6,392 bases of DNA, taken from positions 1-6,392 of the forward strand of contig UQYT01000067.1 of NCBI GenBank assembly GCA_900545405.1, in the 5' to 3' direction. This DNA comes from an uncultured Eubacteriales bacterium. GTDB taxonomy: Bacteria; Bacillota; Clostridia; Oscillospirales; Oscillospiraceae. Shown in pieces: positions 1 through 3,954 of the stretch. Position 1 is the stretch's first letter; every line of letters starts with the position of its first letter. Made by a program: the position numbers and the translations under genes. The notes beneath the pieces were generated by a model, which was not told the DNA's origin, did not search any database, and saw only the letters and a program-made list of their open reading frames with translations.

Positions 1-111
1 AAAAGCGCGTTTCTTTGGGGCTCCACCCCGTTTCTTTGCGCAAGAGCAAAGAAATGGGGTGGAATGGGCAGTAGGGGCCACAACACACTACCCAACAAAA
101 CGGCGCACACG
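1..111. repeat. Hairpin repeat module 1, copy 1
   Basis: This segment matches 3577-3689 in the same orientation almost end to end: AAAAGCGC, two TTTCTTTGG arms, a GCAAG loop, the CAAAGAAATGGGGT arm and, after a divergent 40-nt spacer, CGGCGCACACG. The core is a 17-bp inverted repeat: 23-39 pairs with 46-62, including one G-T wobble (30/55), around the loop 40-45. An extra TTTCTTTGG at 10-18 could compete for the same right arm. It lies downstream of the minus-strand SSB-like gene, so it may shape that transcript's 3' end, although no T-tract directly follows the stem on either strand. The left limit is unknown because the window begins here. Confidence 0.8.
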
Positions 112-117
112 TACCAG

Positions 118-133
118 CCCCCGACAAGCACCA
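118..133. repeat. 16-bp dispersed repeat CCCCCGACAAGCACCA, copy 1
   Basis: CCCCCGACAAGCACCA occurs here and again exactly at 3480-3495, in the same orientation. In both places it lies next to a module 1 hairpin, but after it here and before it there. It is therefore a separate building block that has been reshuffled. No coding potential is visible. The rest of the gap up to the SSB-like stop codon at 175 shows nothing recognisable. Confidence 0.65.
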
Positions 134-174
134 AGCCAAAGACAAGGCAGCCTCGCCATCGGGCCGGTGCGGGC

Positions 175-789
175 TCACCAGGGATCTAGCGGCTCCAGCT
201 CGGTGACGGACACCTCGAAGGCCACTTTATCCACCTGGATGCCGTCTATCACCTTTATGTAAGGCCGGCTCTGGATGCGGCCGCAGAGGCTCAGGCGGTC
301 GCCGACGCCGAGCAGGGCGGCGTCGCGGGCGCGGCGGCCCCAGCAGATGCAGGGGAGGTAGTCCGAGCGGCCGCAGCGCCGGTTCACGGCCAGCATCAGG
401 TCGCAGATGTCCCGGCCCTTGGGCGTGATGCGCAGGTTCGGCGGCTTGCACAGCGTGCCCGTGAGCGCCACGCGGTTTATGTCCTCGCCCTCGTCAAAGG
501 CGATGCTGCGCGCAAACACCGTTATCACCAGCTTCGCGCCCTCGCCGCGCTTGTTGTTGAACGAGCGCAGCTCGCCCGTTATGTGCAGGCAGCCCGTCTC
601 CCCTATCGGCACGGCGTCCAGCAGCGACTGCCGCGCCACCACGTTTATCCTGTCCACGGCGCCAGAGAGCCGCCGCGTCTCAATGGGAAAAATGAAAAAC
701 CGCTCGCCGCGGCTCATGTGCGAAAACACCGGCGCGGCCGCGAGCACGCCCCGGAGCTCCGCAAGGTTTCTGATCCTGACCTCTTCCAT
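175..789 (-). CDS. Tandem OB-fold single-stranded DNA-binding-like protein
   Basis: A 204-residue protein that appears to be built of two OB-type halves. The first half (about residues 13-100) has weak similarity to known folds. The second (about 104-199) reads like bacterial SSB/PriB: LTGTLCKPPNLR, then TPKGRDICDLMLAVNRR, SDYLPCICWGRRAR and a GDRLSLCGRIQSR strand. Such proteins are commonly annotated in Clostridia as single-stranded DNA-binding proteins beside the canonical SSB. It would act on ssDNA in the cytoplasm during replication or repair; this role is inferred. The ATG at 789 is preceded by GGAGG (797-801 on the plus strand) with a 7-nt spacer, which supports this start. The usual glycine-rich linker and DDDIPF-like acidic tip are absent; the protein ends EPLDPW. 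It is divergent from deoC, and module 1 repeats lie beyond its stop. Confidence 0.85.
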   Translation of the reverse strand: MEEVRIRNLAELRGVLAAAPVFSHMSRGERFFIFPIETRRLSGAVDRINVVARQSLLDAVPIGETGCLHITGELRSFNNKRGEGAKLVITVFARSIAFDEGEDINRVALTGTLCKPPNLRITPKGRDICDLMLAVNRRCGRSDYLPCICWGRRARDAALLGVGDRLSLCGRIQSRPYIKVIDGIQVDKVAFEVSVTELEPLDPW

Positions 790-882
790 GCCTTTGCCTC
801 CGTATCGTCGGATGCCGCACAGCCGCGGCGGACGCGCCGCGCCGCTCCTGTACGGGTCATAACAGCATATTCGCAGCCCGGC

Positions 883-911
883 TTGTATATTCTCGCGCGG
901 AGTAGTATAAT
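883..911 (+). promoter_or_regulatory. Promoter of the deoC operon
   Basis: A perfect TATAAT lies at 906-911 with TTGTAT at 883-888 and a 17-bp spacer. The -35 matches the sigma-A consensus only in TTG, but the -10 and spacing are ideal. Transcription should begin near 918, leaving a leader of about 25 nt before the deoC ATG. No operator or riboswitch-like structure is evident in the divergent gap. Confidence 0.7.
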
Positions 912-942
912 ATTCCCACGACGCCGAAAGGAGAAAGACAAA

Positions 943-1632
943 ATGGAGCTTTCAGAAATACTTTCCCGCTGCGACCACACCCTGCTGCGCACCGACGCGG
1001 GCAGCGCTGAGATCCGCCAGCTCTGCGACGAGGCCGTGAAGTACGGCTGCGCCTCCGTCTGCATACCGCCCTGCCACGTCCCGGGCGCGAAGAAATACCT
1101 CGCGGGCCGCGTGCCCGTCTGCACCGTCATCGGCTTCCCCAACGGCTACATGACCACCGCCGCCAAGGCCTTCGAGGCCGCGGACGCCGTCGCCAAGGGC
1201 GCGGACGAGGTCGACATGGTCATCAACCTCGCCATGGTCAAGGACGGCGACTGGGACGCCGTCGCCGAGGACATCGCCGCCGTGCGCCGCGCCACCGAGG
1301 GCCACATCCTCAAGGTCATCATCGAGTGCTGCCTGCTCACCGACGACGAAAAGCGCCGCCTCTGCCGCATCGTCTCGGACTCCGGCGCGGACTTCATCAA
1401 GACCAGCACCGGCTTTTCCACGGGCGGCGCCACGCGCGAGGACGTCGCGCTGCTGCGCGCCTGCTGCGACGACCACGTCAAGGTCAAGGCCGCCGGCGGC
1501 ATAAAGACCCTCCAGGACGCGGAGGACTTCATCAACCTCGGCGCGGAGCGGCTCGGCACCAGCCGCATAGTCAAGCTTGCCATCGCCCTTGAGCAGCAGC
1601 GCGAGGACGACACGCCGGAGGGCGTCTATTGA
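943..1632 (+). CDS. deoC: Deoxyribose-phosphate aldolase
   Basis: A 229-residue class I aldolase that cleaves 2-deoxy-D-ribose 5-phosphate to glyceraldehyde 3-phosphate and acetaldehyde in deoxynucleoside catabolism, in the cytoplasm. The family landmarks are in order: DHTLL at 11-15, IGFPNG at 63-68, ADEVDMVINL with the conserved Asp91, FIKTSTGF with the Schiff-base lysine Lys153, VKVKAAGGIK with the second active-site lysine Lys182, and the phosphate-binding GTSRIVK at 205-211. Length fits the family (about 215-230). The ATG at 943 follows AAAGGAG (927-933) by 9 nt and a TATAAT promoter. The frame stays open upstream to 583, but that extension crosses the promoter and is not credible. Nucleoside phosphorylases or deoR, frequent deoC partners, are not in the window; the next gene is a SHOCT membrane protein. 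Confidence 0.96.
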   Translation: MELSEILSRCDHTLLRTDAGSAEIRQLCDEAVKYGCASVCIPPCHVPGAKKYLAGRVPVCTVIGFPNGYMTTAAKAFEAADAVAKGADEVDMVINLAMVKDGDWDAVAEDIAAVRRATEGHILKVIIECCLLTDDEKRRLCRIVSDSGADFIKTSTGFSTGGATREDVALLRACCDDHVKVKAAGGIKTLQDAEDFINLGAERLGTSRIVKLAIALEQQREDDTPEGVY

Positions 1633-1985
1633 TGAACAACCGGCGTTGGGGCCGGAGGGTGACCTACCGGCCCAGCAAGGTGAGCGGAGCCTTCGGCCTG
1701 ATCTTCGGCTGCGTCTTCGTGCTCATCGGCATATTCGTCGTCATCCCCTCCGCCGGGGCCTTCGGCATACTCTGGACGCTGCTGGCCGTGTGCATCACGG
1801 GCTACAACGCCTACGTCGCCTTCGGCAAGAAATACATCGGCCCCGAGGTGCACATCGAGGACGAGACGCCCCAGTCCGAGGACCCGGAGGAGCGGCTGCG
1901 CCGCTTGCGCGAGCTCTACGACCAGCGGCTCATCACCGAGGAGGAGTACGAGGTCAAGCGCCGGGAGATCTTGGGCGAACTGTAA
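1632..1985 (+). CDS. Small membrane protein with SHOCT domain
   Basis: A 117-residue protein. A basic N-terminus (NRRWGRRVTYRPSK) precedes two predicted membrane helices at about 19-39 and 43-65. An acidic linker (EDETPQSEDPEE) leads to a C-terminal SHOCT motif at about 87-117, with the hallmark LRELYDQRLITEEEYEVKRREIL. SHOCT is a short helical oligomerisation-type motif found at the ends of many bacterial proteins, and its exact role here is unknown. The ATG overlaps the deoC stop by one base (TGATG), with GGAGGG at 1617-1622 placed 9 nt upstream, so translational coupling to deoC is likely. A TTG at 1629 would add one residue and is less likely. The positive-inside rule suggests the N-terminus and the SHOCT tail both face the cytoplasm. 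No terminator follows. Confidence 0.85.
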   Translation: MNNRRWGRRVTYRPSKVSGAFGLIFGCVFVLIGIFVVIPSAGAFGILWTLLAVCITGYNAYVAFGKKYIGPEVHIEDETPQSEDPEERLRRLRELYDQRLITEEEYEVKRREILGEL

Positions 1986-1992
1986 AAAAGAC

Positions 1993-2021
1993 TTGACAAG
2001 GCGGCGCCGGGCTGGTATAGT
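1993..2021 (+). promoter_or_regulatory. Promoter of the infC-rpmI-rplT operon
   Basis: TTGACA (1993-1998), a 17-bp spacer and TATAGT (2016-2021) form a near-consensus sigma-A promoter that starts only 8 nt after the preceding stop codon. Transcription is expected near 2028, giving a leader of roughly 175 nt before infC. The strength suits a ribosomal protein operon that is controlled downstream by attenuation. Confidence 0.85.
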
Positions 2022-2027
2022 AACTAG

Positions 2028-2201
2028 GCTAAAACAAAGCAGAACGGTGTCCGCCGTCCTCACCCGGCCGCAAATGCGCGCGCCGAGGTCAATAACATAC
2101 CCGCCCTCAGTGGGGGCGGCAGAGTGTTTGTGATGCGCGGATGCCGGAAGGTATCCGCGTTTTTTCGCGAGTCCGGGCCTACGATTTTGCGGGAGGTGTT
2201 T
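2028..2201 (+). promoter_or_regulatory. Structured infC leader, probable L20-type attenuator
   Basis: This untranslated leader lies between the promoter and infC. It can form a hairpin from CCGCCC and GGGCGG around 2101-2119, and it ends in an intrinsic terminator (2136-2165). In Bacillus subtilis and relatives the infC-rpmI-rplT leader is bound by ribosomal protein L20, which promotes premature termination. Gene order and the terminator placement here fit that scheme. CCGGCCGC at 2064-2071 is complementary, with a small bulge, to the left arm and loop start of the terminator, so it could be the antiterminator strand. That pairing is an inference by eye, and I did not identify the L20 contact site. 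Transcription start is estimated from the promoter. Confidence 0.65.
2136..2165 (+). terminator. Leader terminator/attenuator upstream of infC
   Basis: CGCGGATGCC (2136-2145) and GGTATCCGCG (2150-2159) form a 10-bp stem with one G-U pair, closed by a GGAA (GNRA-type) loop, and are followed at once by six T residues (2160-2165). It is a textbook intrinsic terminator inside a leader. It would also stop any transcript reading through from deoC and the SHOCT gene, which lack their own terminator. Confidence 0.85.
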
Positions 2202-2786
2202 TTGATAGCAGTCACAGAGTATCTGGTAAACGAGGAGATACGCGACAGAGAGGTGCGCCTTATCGGCGAGGACGGCGAGCAGCTGGGGATAATGTCCGCG
2301 GCGGCGGCGCTGAACATCGCGATAGAAAAGGACCTCGATCTCGTGAAGATCGCACCGGGCTCCAACCCGCCGGTCTGCAAGATAATGGATTACGGCAAGT
2401 ACCGTTTCGAGCAGTCCAAGCGCGAGAAGGAAGCGCGGAAGAATCAGCGCGTCATTGAGATCAAGGAGATCCGCATGTCGCCGAGCATAGGCGAGAACGA
2501 CTTTCTCGTGAAGCTGAAGAACGGTCAGAAGTTCCTGACCGACGGCGACAGGGTGAAGGTCACGGTCCGTTTCCGCGGCAGGGAGATGGCTCACACGAAC
2601 ATCGGCGAGCAGCTGCTGCGGGATTTCGCCGCCAAGTGCTCGGAGCTTGCCAACCTCGACAAGCAGCCGAAGCTGGAGGGGCGGAACATGTCCATCTTCC
2701 TCTCCCCAAAGCCGCAGGCCCCCGCAAAGAAGCCCGGCAAGCCGAAGGAGCCTAAGCCCGAGGCCGCCGAGGAAGCCAAAGAGTAA
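2202..2786 (+). CDS. infC: Translation initiation factor IF-3
   Basis: IF-3 binds the 30S subunit, prevents premature 50S joining and monitors start-codon and initiator-tRNA pairing. From the TTG at 2202 the product is 194 residues. It has an N-terminal domain (about 8-76) with VNEEIRDREVRLIGEDGEQLG and the family signature KIMDYGKYRFEQ (60-71), and a C-terminal domain (about 84-169) with RMSPSIGENDF and FRGREMAH. A Pro/Lys/Glu-rich tail (170-194) makes it longer than the usual 170-180. GGGAGG (2191-2196) lies 5 nt before TTG 2202 and 8 nt before ATA 2205. The ATA aligns with the AUU start of Bacillus subtilis IF-3, so the true start may be the rare AUA. A GTG at 2124 is open but lies within the terminator hairpin region and is rejected. 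It is the first gene of the operon with rpmI and rplT. Confidence 0.95.
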   Translation: MIAVTEYLVNEEIRDREVRLIGEDGEQLGIMSAAAALNIAIEKDLDLVKIAPGSNPPVCKIMDYGKYRFEQSKREKEARKNQRVIEIKEIRMSPSIGENDFLVKLKNGQKFLTDGDRVKVTVRFRGREMAHTNIGEQLLRDFAAKCSELANLDKQPKLEGRNMSIFLSPKPQAPAKKPGKPKEPKPEAAEEAKE

Positions 2787-2815
2787 GTAAACCAAGGGAA
2801 GGAGCAACAAAAGCC

Positions 2816-3013
2816 ATGCCGAAACTGAAGTCTCACAGCGGCGCGAAGAAGAGGTTCAACCTCACCAAGACCGGCAAGGTCAAGCGCGCGCACGCCTTCA
2901 AGAGCCACATTCTCACCAAGAAAGACACCAAGCGCAAGAGGGGCCTCCGTCAGGGCGCCTATGCGGACGTCACCAACGAGTCCGCGATCAAGCGCATGAT
3001 CCCGTATAAATAA
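2816..3013 (+). CDS. rpmI: 50S ribosomal protein L35 (bL35)
   Basis: A 65-residue, strongly basic protein with the typical start MPKLKSHSGAKKRF, the central KRAHAFKSHILTKK and the closing segment AIKRMIPYK. Length and sequence are standard for bL35, a late-assembling component of the large subunit. AAGGAG (2799-2804) lies 11 nt before the ATG. The gap to infC is 29 nt, and rplT follows after 17 nt, so the three genes form one transcript. Its level is expected to follow the leader attenuator upstream of infC. Confidence 0.98.
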   Translation: MPKLKSHSGAKKRFNLTKTGKVKRAHAFKSHILTKKDTKRKRGLRQGAYADVTNESAIKRMIPYK

Positions 3014-3030
3014 GAGGAGGTCGCAGCACA

Positions 3031-3384
3031 ATGGCCAGAGTCAAAGGCGCGATGATGACGCGCAAGAGAAGAAATAAAATGCTTGGTCTCGCGAAGGGCT
3101 ATTGGGGCAACAAGTCCCGGCACTTCAAGATGGCGAAGGAACAGGTGATGAAGTCCGGCCGCTATGCCTACGCCGGCCGCAAGCAGAAGAAGCGCGACTT
3201 CCGTCAGCTGTGGATCACCCGTATCTCCGCCGGCTGCAAAGCCAACGGCATGAACTACTCCACCTTTATGCACGGCCTCAAGAAGGCGGGCATCGACATG
3301 AACCGCAAGATGCTCTCCGAGACCGCCATCCACGACGCCGCCGCCTTCACCGCCCTGTGCGAGAAGGCCAAGGCCGCCCTTTAA
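3031..3384 (+). CDS. rplT: 50S ribosomal protein L20 (bL20)
   Basis: A 117-residue basic protein that binds 23S rRNA early in 50S assembly. It shows the bL20 order: MARVKGAMMTRKRRNKMLGLAKGYWG, then NKSRHFKMAKEQVMKS, YAYAGRKQKKRDFRQLWITRI, and a globular C-terminal part with NGMNYSTFMHGLKKAGI and NRKMLSETA. The long N-terminal basic extension and the globular half both match the family, and the length is usual. GAGGAGG (3014-3020) lies 10 nt before the ATG. In Firmicutes L20 is the known autorepressor of this operon through its leader, which fits the terminator-bearing leader at 2028-2201. A strong terminator follows the stop by 6 nt. Confidence 0.98.
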   Translation: MARVKGAMMTRKRRNKMLGLAKGYWGNKSRHFKMAKEQVMKSGRYAYAGRKQKKRDFRQLWITRISAGCKANGMNYSTFMHGLKKAGIDMNRKMLSETAIHDAAAFTALCEKAKAAL

Positions 3385-3390
3385 TGGATA

Positions 3391-3422
3391 AAAGCCCCGT
3401 CCTGCCGGACGGGGCTTTTTTT
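3391..3422 (+). terminator. Terminator of the infC-rpmI-rplT operon
   Basis: GCCCCGTCC (3394-3402) and GGACGGGGC (3407-3415) form a perfect 9-bp GC-rich stem with a TGCC loop. AAA precedes it and TTTTTTT (3416-3422) follows. The A and T flanks extend the pairing, so it could also terminate minus-strand transcripts. Confidence 0.95.
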
Positions 3423-3479
3423 GCGCCTGCGTGCAAAGCGCGCATGAAAGTTAAGGCGCGCGCTTGTCCGGCAGTCGAC

Positions 3480-3495
3480 CCCCCGACAAGCACCA
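3480..3495. repeat. 16-bp dispersed repeat, copy 2
   Basis: This is the exact second copy of CCCCCGACAAGCACCA, also found at 118-133. Here it precedes a module 1 hairpin by about 80 nt. The following C-rich stretch GCCCCCTCCCC has no counterpart in the first copy. Confidence 0.65.
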
Positions 3496-3576
3496 GCCCC
3501 CTCCCCAAGTCGGGCGAAGATGAGTAAAGACAACCGAGGCAGAAGCGCTCACGCGGATGGTGGAGCCGCCGGGGTA

Positions 3577-3689
3577 AAAAAGCGCTTTTCTTTGGCGGCT
3601 CGACACCGTTTCTTTGGGCAAGCACCAAAGAAATGGGGTCGAAAGGCAGGACAGGGCAACGACCACCTCCCAGCGTATCGGCGCACACG
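3577..3689. repeat. Hairpin repeat module 1, copy 2
   Basis: It is collinear with 1-111. The core stem pairs 3601-3617 with 3625-3641 around the loop GCAAGCA (3618-3624), again with one G-T wobble (3608/3634) and one A/G mismatch (3605/3637). Compared with copy 1, two base pairs have changed on both sides and still pair: 24/61 C-G became 3602/3640 G-C, and 39/46 C-G became 3617/3625 G-C. A second TTTCTTTGG left arm is again present upstream. On the minus strand the module runs into AAGCGCTTTTTT, a weakly terminator-like end. Confidence 0.8.
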
Positions 3690-3709
3690 CAGAAAGCACA
3701 AAAGAAAAA

Positions 3710-3735
3710 GGGGAAACCCCGGCGAGGGTTCCCCC
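3710..3735. repeat. G/C-run hairpin (module 2)
   Basis: GGGGAAACCC (3710-3719) faces GGGTTCCCC (3726-3734), an imperfect inverted repeat with one bulged A. It is followed by TTGGACCCCCTCC and the short pair GCTTTATGAAGC. There is only one copy in the window, so calling it a repeat family is an inference from its position between two repeated modules. Confidence 0.4.
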
Positions 3736-3773
3736 TTGGACCCCCTCCTGCGCTTTATGAAGCAAAAAGAGAG

Positions 3774-3864
3774 TTCCGCGCTCTGCGGAGCGCGGCCAGG
3801 GACGCTGTCCCTGGACCCTGCCGCCTTTGAAAAGGCGGGCGAAACTTTCATGCGCGCTTCGCGC
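3774..3864 (+). repeat. Triple-hairpin repeat module 3, copy A
   Basis: Three consecutive stems are visible: CCGCGCTC/GAGCGCGG (3776-3783 with 3788-3795), CCAGGGAC/GTCCCTGG (3796-3803 with 3807-3814, loop GCT) and CCGCCTTT/AAAGGCGG (3821-3828 with 3831-3838). Then come CGAAACTTTCA and a small GCGC stem. The 77-nt core 3774-3850 recurs reverse-complemented at 6316-6392 with 70 identities. Six of the seven differences form three compensatory base-pair changes. It sits 30 nt upstream of the promoter of the peptidase gene. Confidence 0.85.
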
Positions 3865-3893
3865 AAGCAATTTTTACCCAAGCGCCGCGGCGC

Positions 3894-3922
3894 TTGACAA
3901 AAAACAGGGGCGGCCTTATACT
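3894..3922 (+). promoter_or_regulatory. Promoter of the C39-M14 peptidase gene
   Basis: TTGACA (3894-3899), a 17-bp spacer and TATACT (3917-3922) form a near-consensus sigma-A promoter. The predicted start near 3929 leaves a leader of only about 25 nt. A dyad (3923-3945) begins directly after the -10 box. Confidence 0.85.
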
Positions 3923-3945
3923 CCGTATTAATAGAAGTAATACGG
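3923..3945. promoter_or_regulatory. Dyad over the transcription start, candidate operator
   Basis: CCGTATTA (3923-3930), seven bases, then TAATACGG (3938-3945) is a perfect 8-bp inverted repeat. It abuts the -10 box and overlaps both the expected start site and the first two G residues of the ribosome site GGGAGG (3944-3949). Because most of the left arm lies upstream of the predicted start, a protein-binding operator seems more likely than an RNA hairpin. If transcription started earlier, the hairpin would mask the ribosome site. No regulator gene is in the window. Confidence 0.6.
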
Positions 3946-3954
3946 GAGGCTGCA

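Larger units (their letters stand above)
3437..3858. repeat. Non-coding repeat patchwork with 16-bp terminal inverted repeats (MITE-like)
   Basis: AGCGCGCATGAAAGTT at 3437-3452 is the exact reverse complement of 3843-3858, which bounds a 422-bp unit without a credible gene. Each end also forms a small hairpin (TGCGTGC/GCGCGCA around 3428-3444, and GCGC TTC GCGC at 3854-3864). Inside lie the 16-bp repeat at 3480-3495, module 1 at 3577-3689, a G/C-run hairpin at 3710-3735 and the triple-hairpin module from 3774. Short reading frames in this span consist of these repeats and have no ribosome-site support. Whether the whole unit moves as one element or is an accretion of separate repeats cannot be decided here, and no target-site duplication is evident. 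Confidence 0.55.

Noticed and set aside
904..909. TATACT on the minus strand as a -10 box for the SSB-like gene, overlapping the deoC -10
   Set aside because: No convincing -35 lies 17 bp upstream on that strand; overlapping divergent promoters remain possible but unsupported.
583..942. N-terminal extension of deoC in the same frame
   Set aside because: It runs through the antisense of the SSB-like gene and through the TATAAT promoter; the ATG at 943 gives the family-typical length.
2124..2201. GTG start at 2124 for infC
   Set aside because: The added 26 residues are encoded by the terminator hairpin and T-tract and match nothing in IF-3; GGGAGG at 2191 points to the later start.
1626..2810. 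Minus-strand open frame of about 394 codons across SHOCT gene, leader and infC
   Set aside because: It is antisense to recognised genes and crosses the infC promoter and terminator, with no ribosome site or known domain.
3423..3893. CRISPR array or tRNA/rRNA gene in the repeat-rich gap
   Set aside because: Repeats are few, unevenly spaced and palindromic with no regular spacers, and no cloverleaf or rRNA sequence is visible.
3520..3897. Short open frames in the intergenic repeat region
   Set aside because: They are made of the hairpin modules, lack ribosome sites and have no protein similarity that I can recognise.
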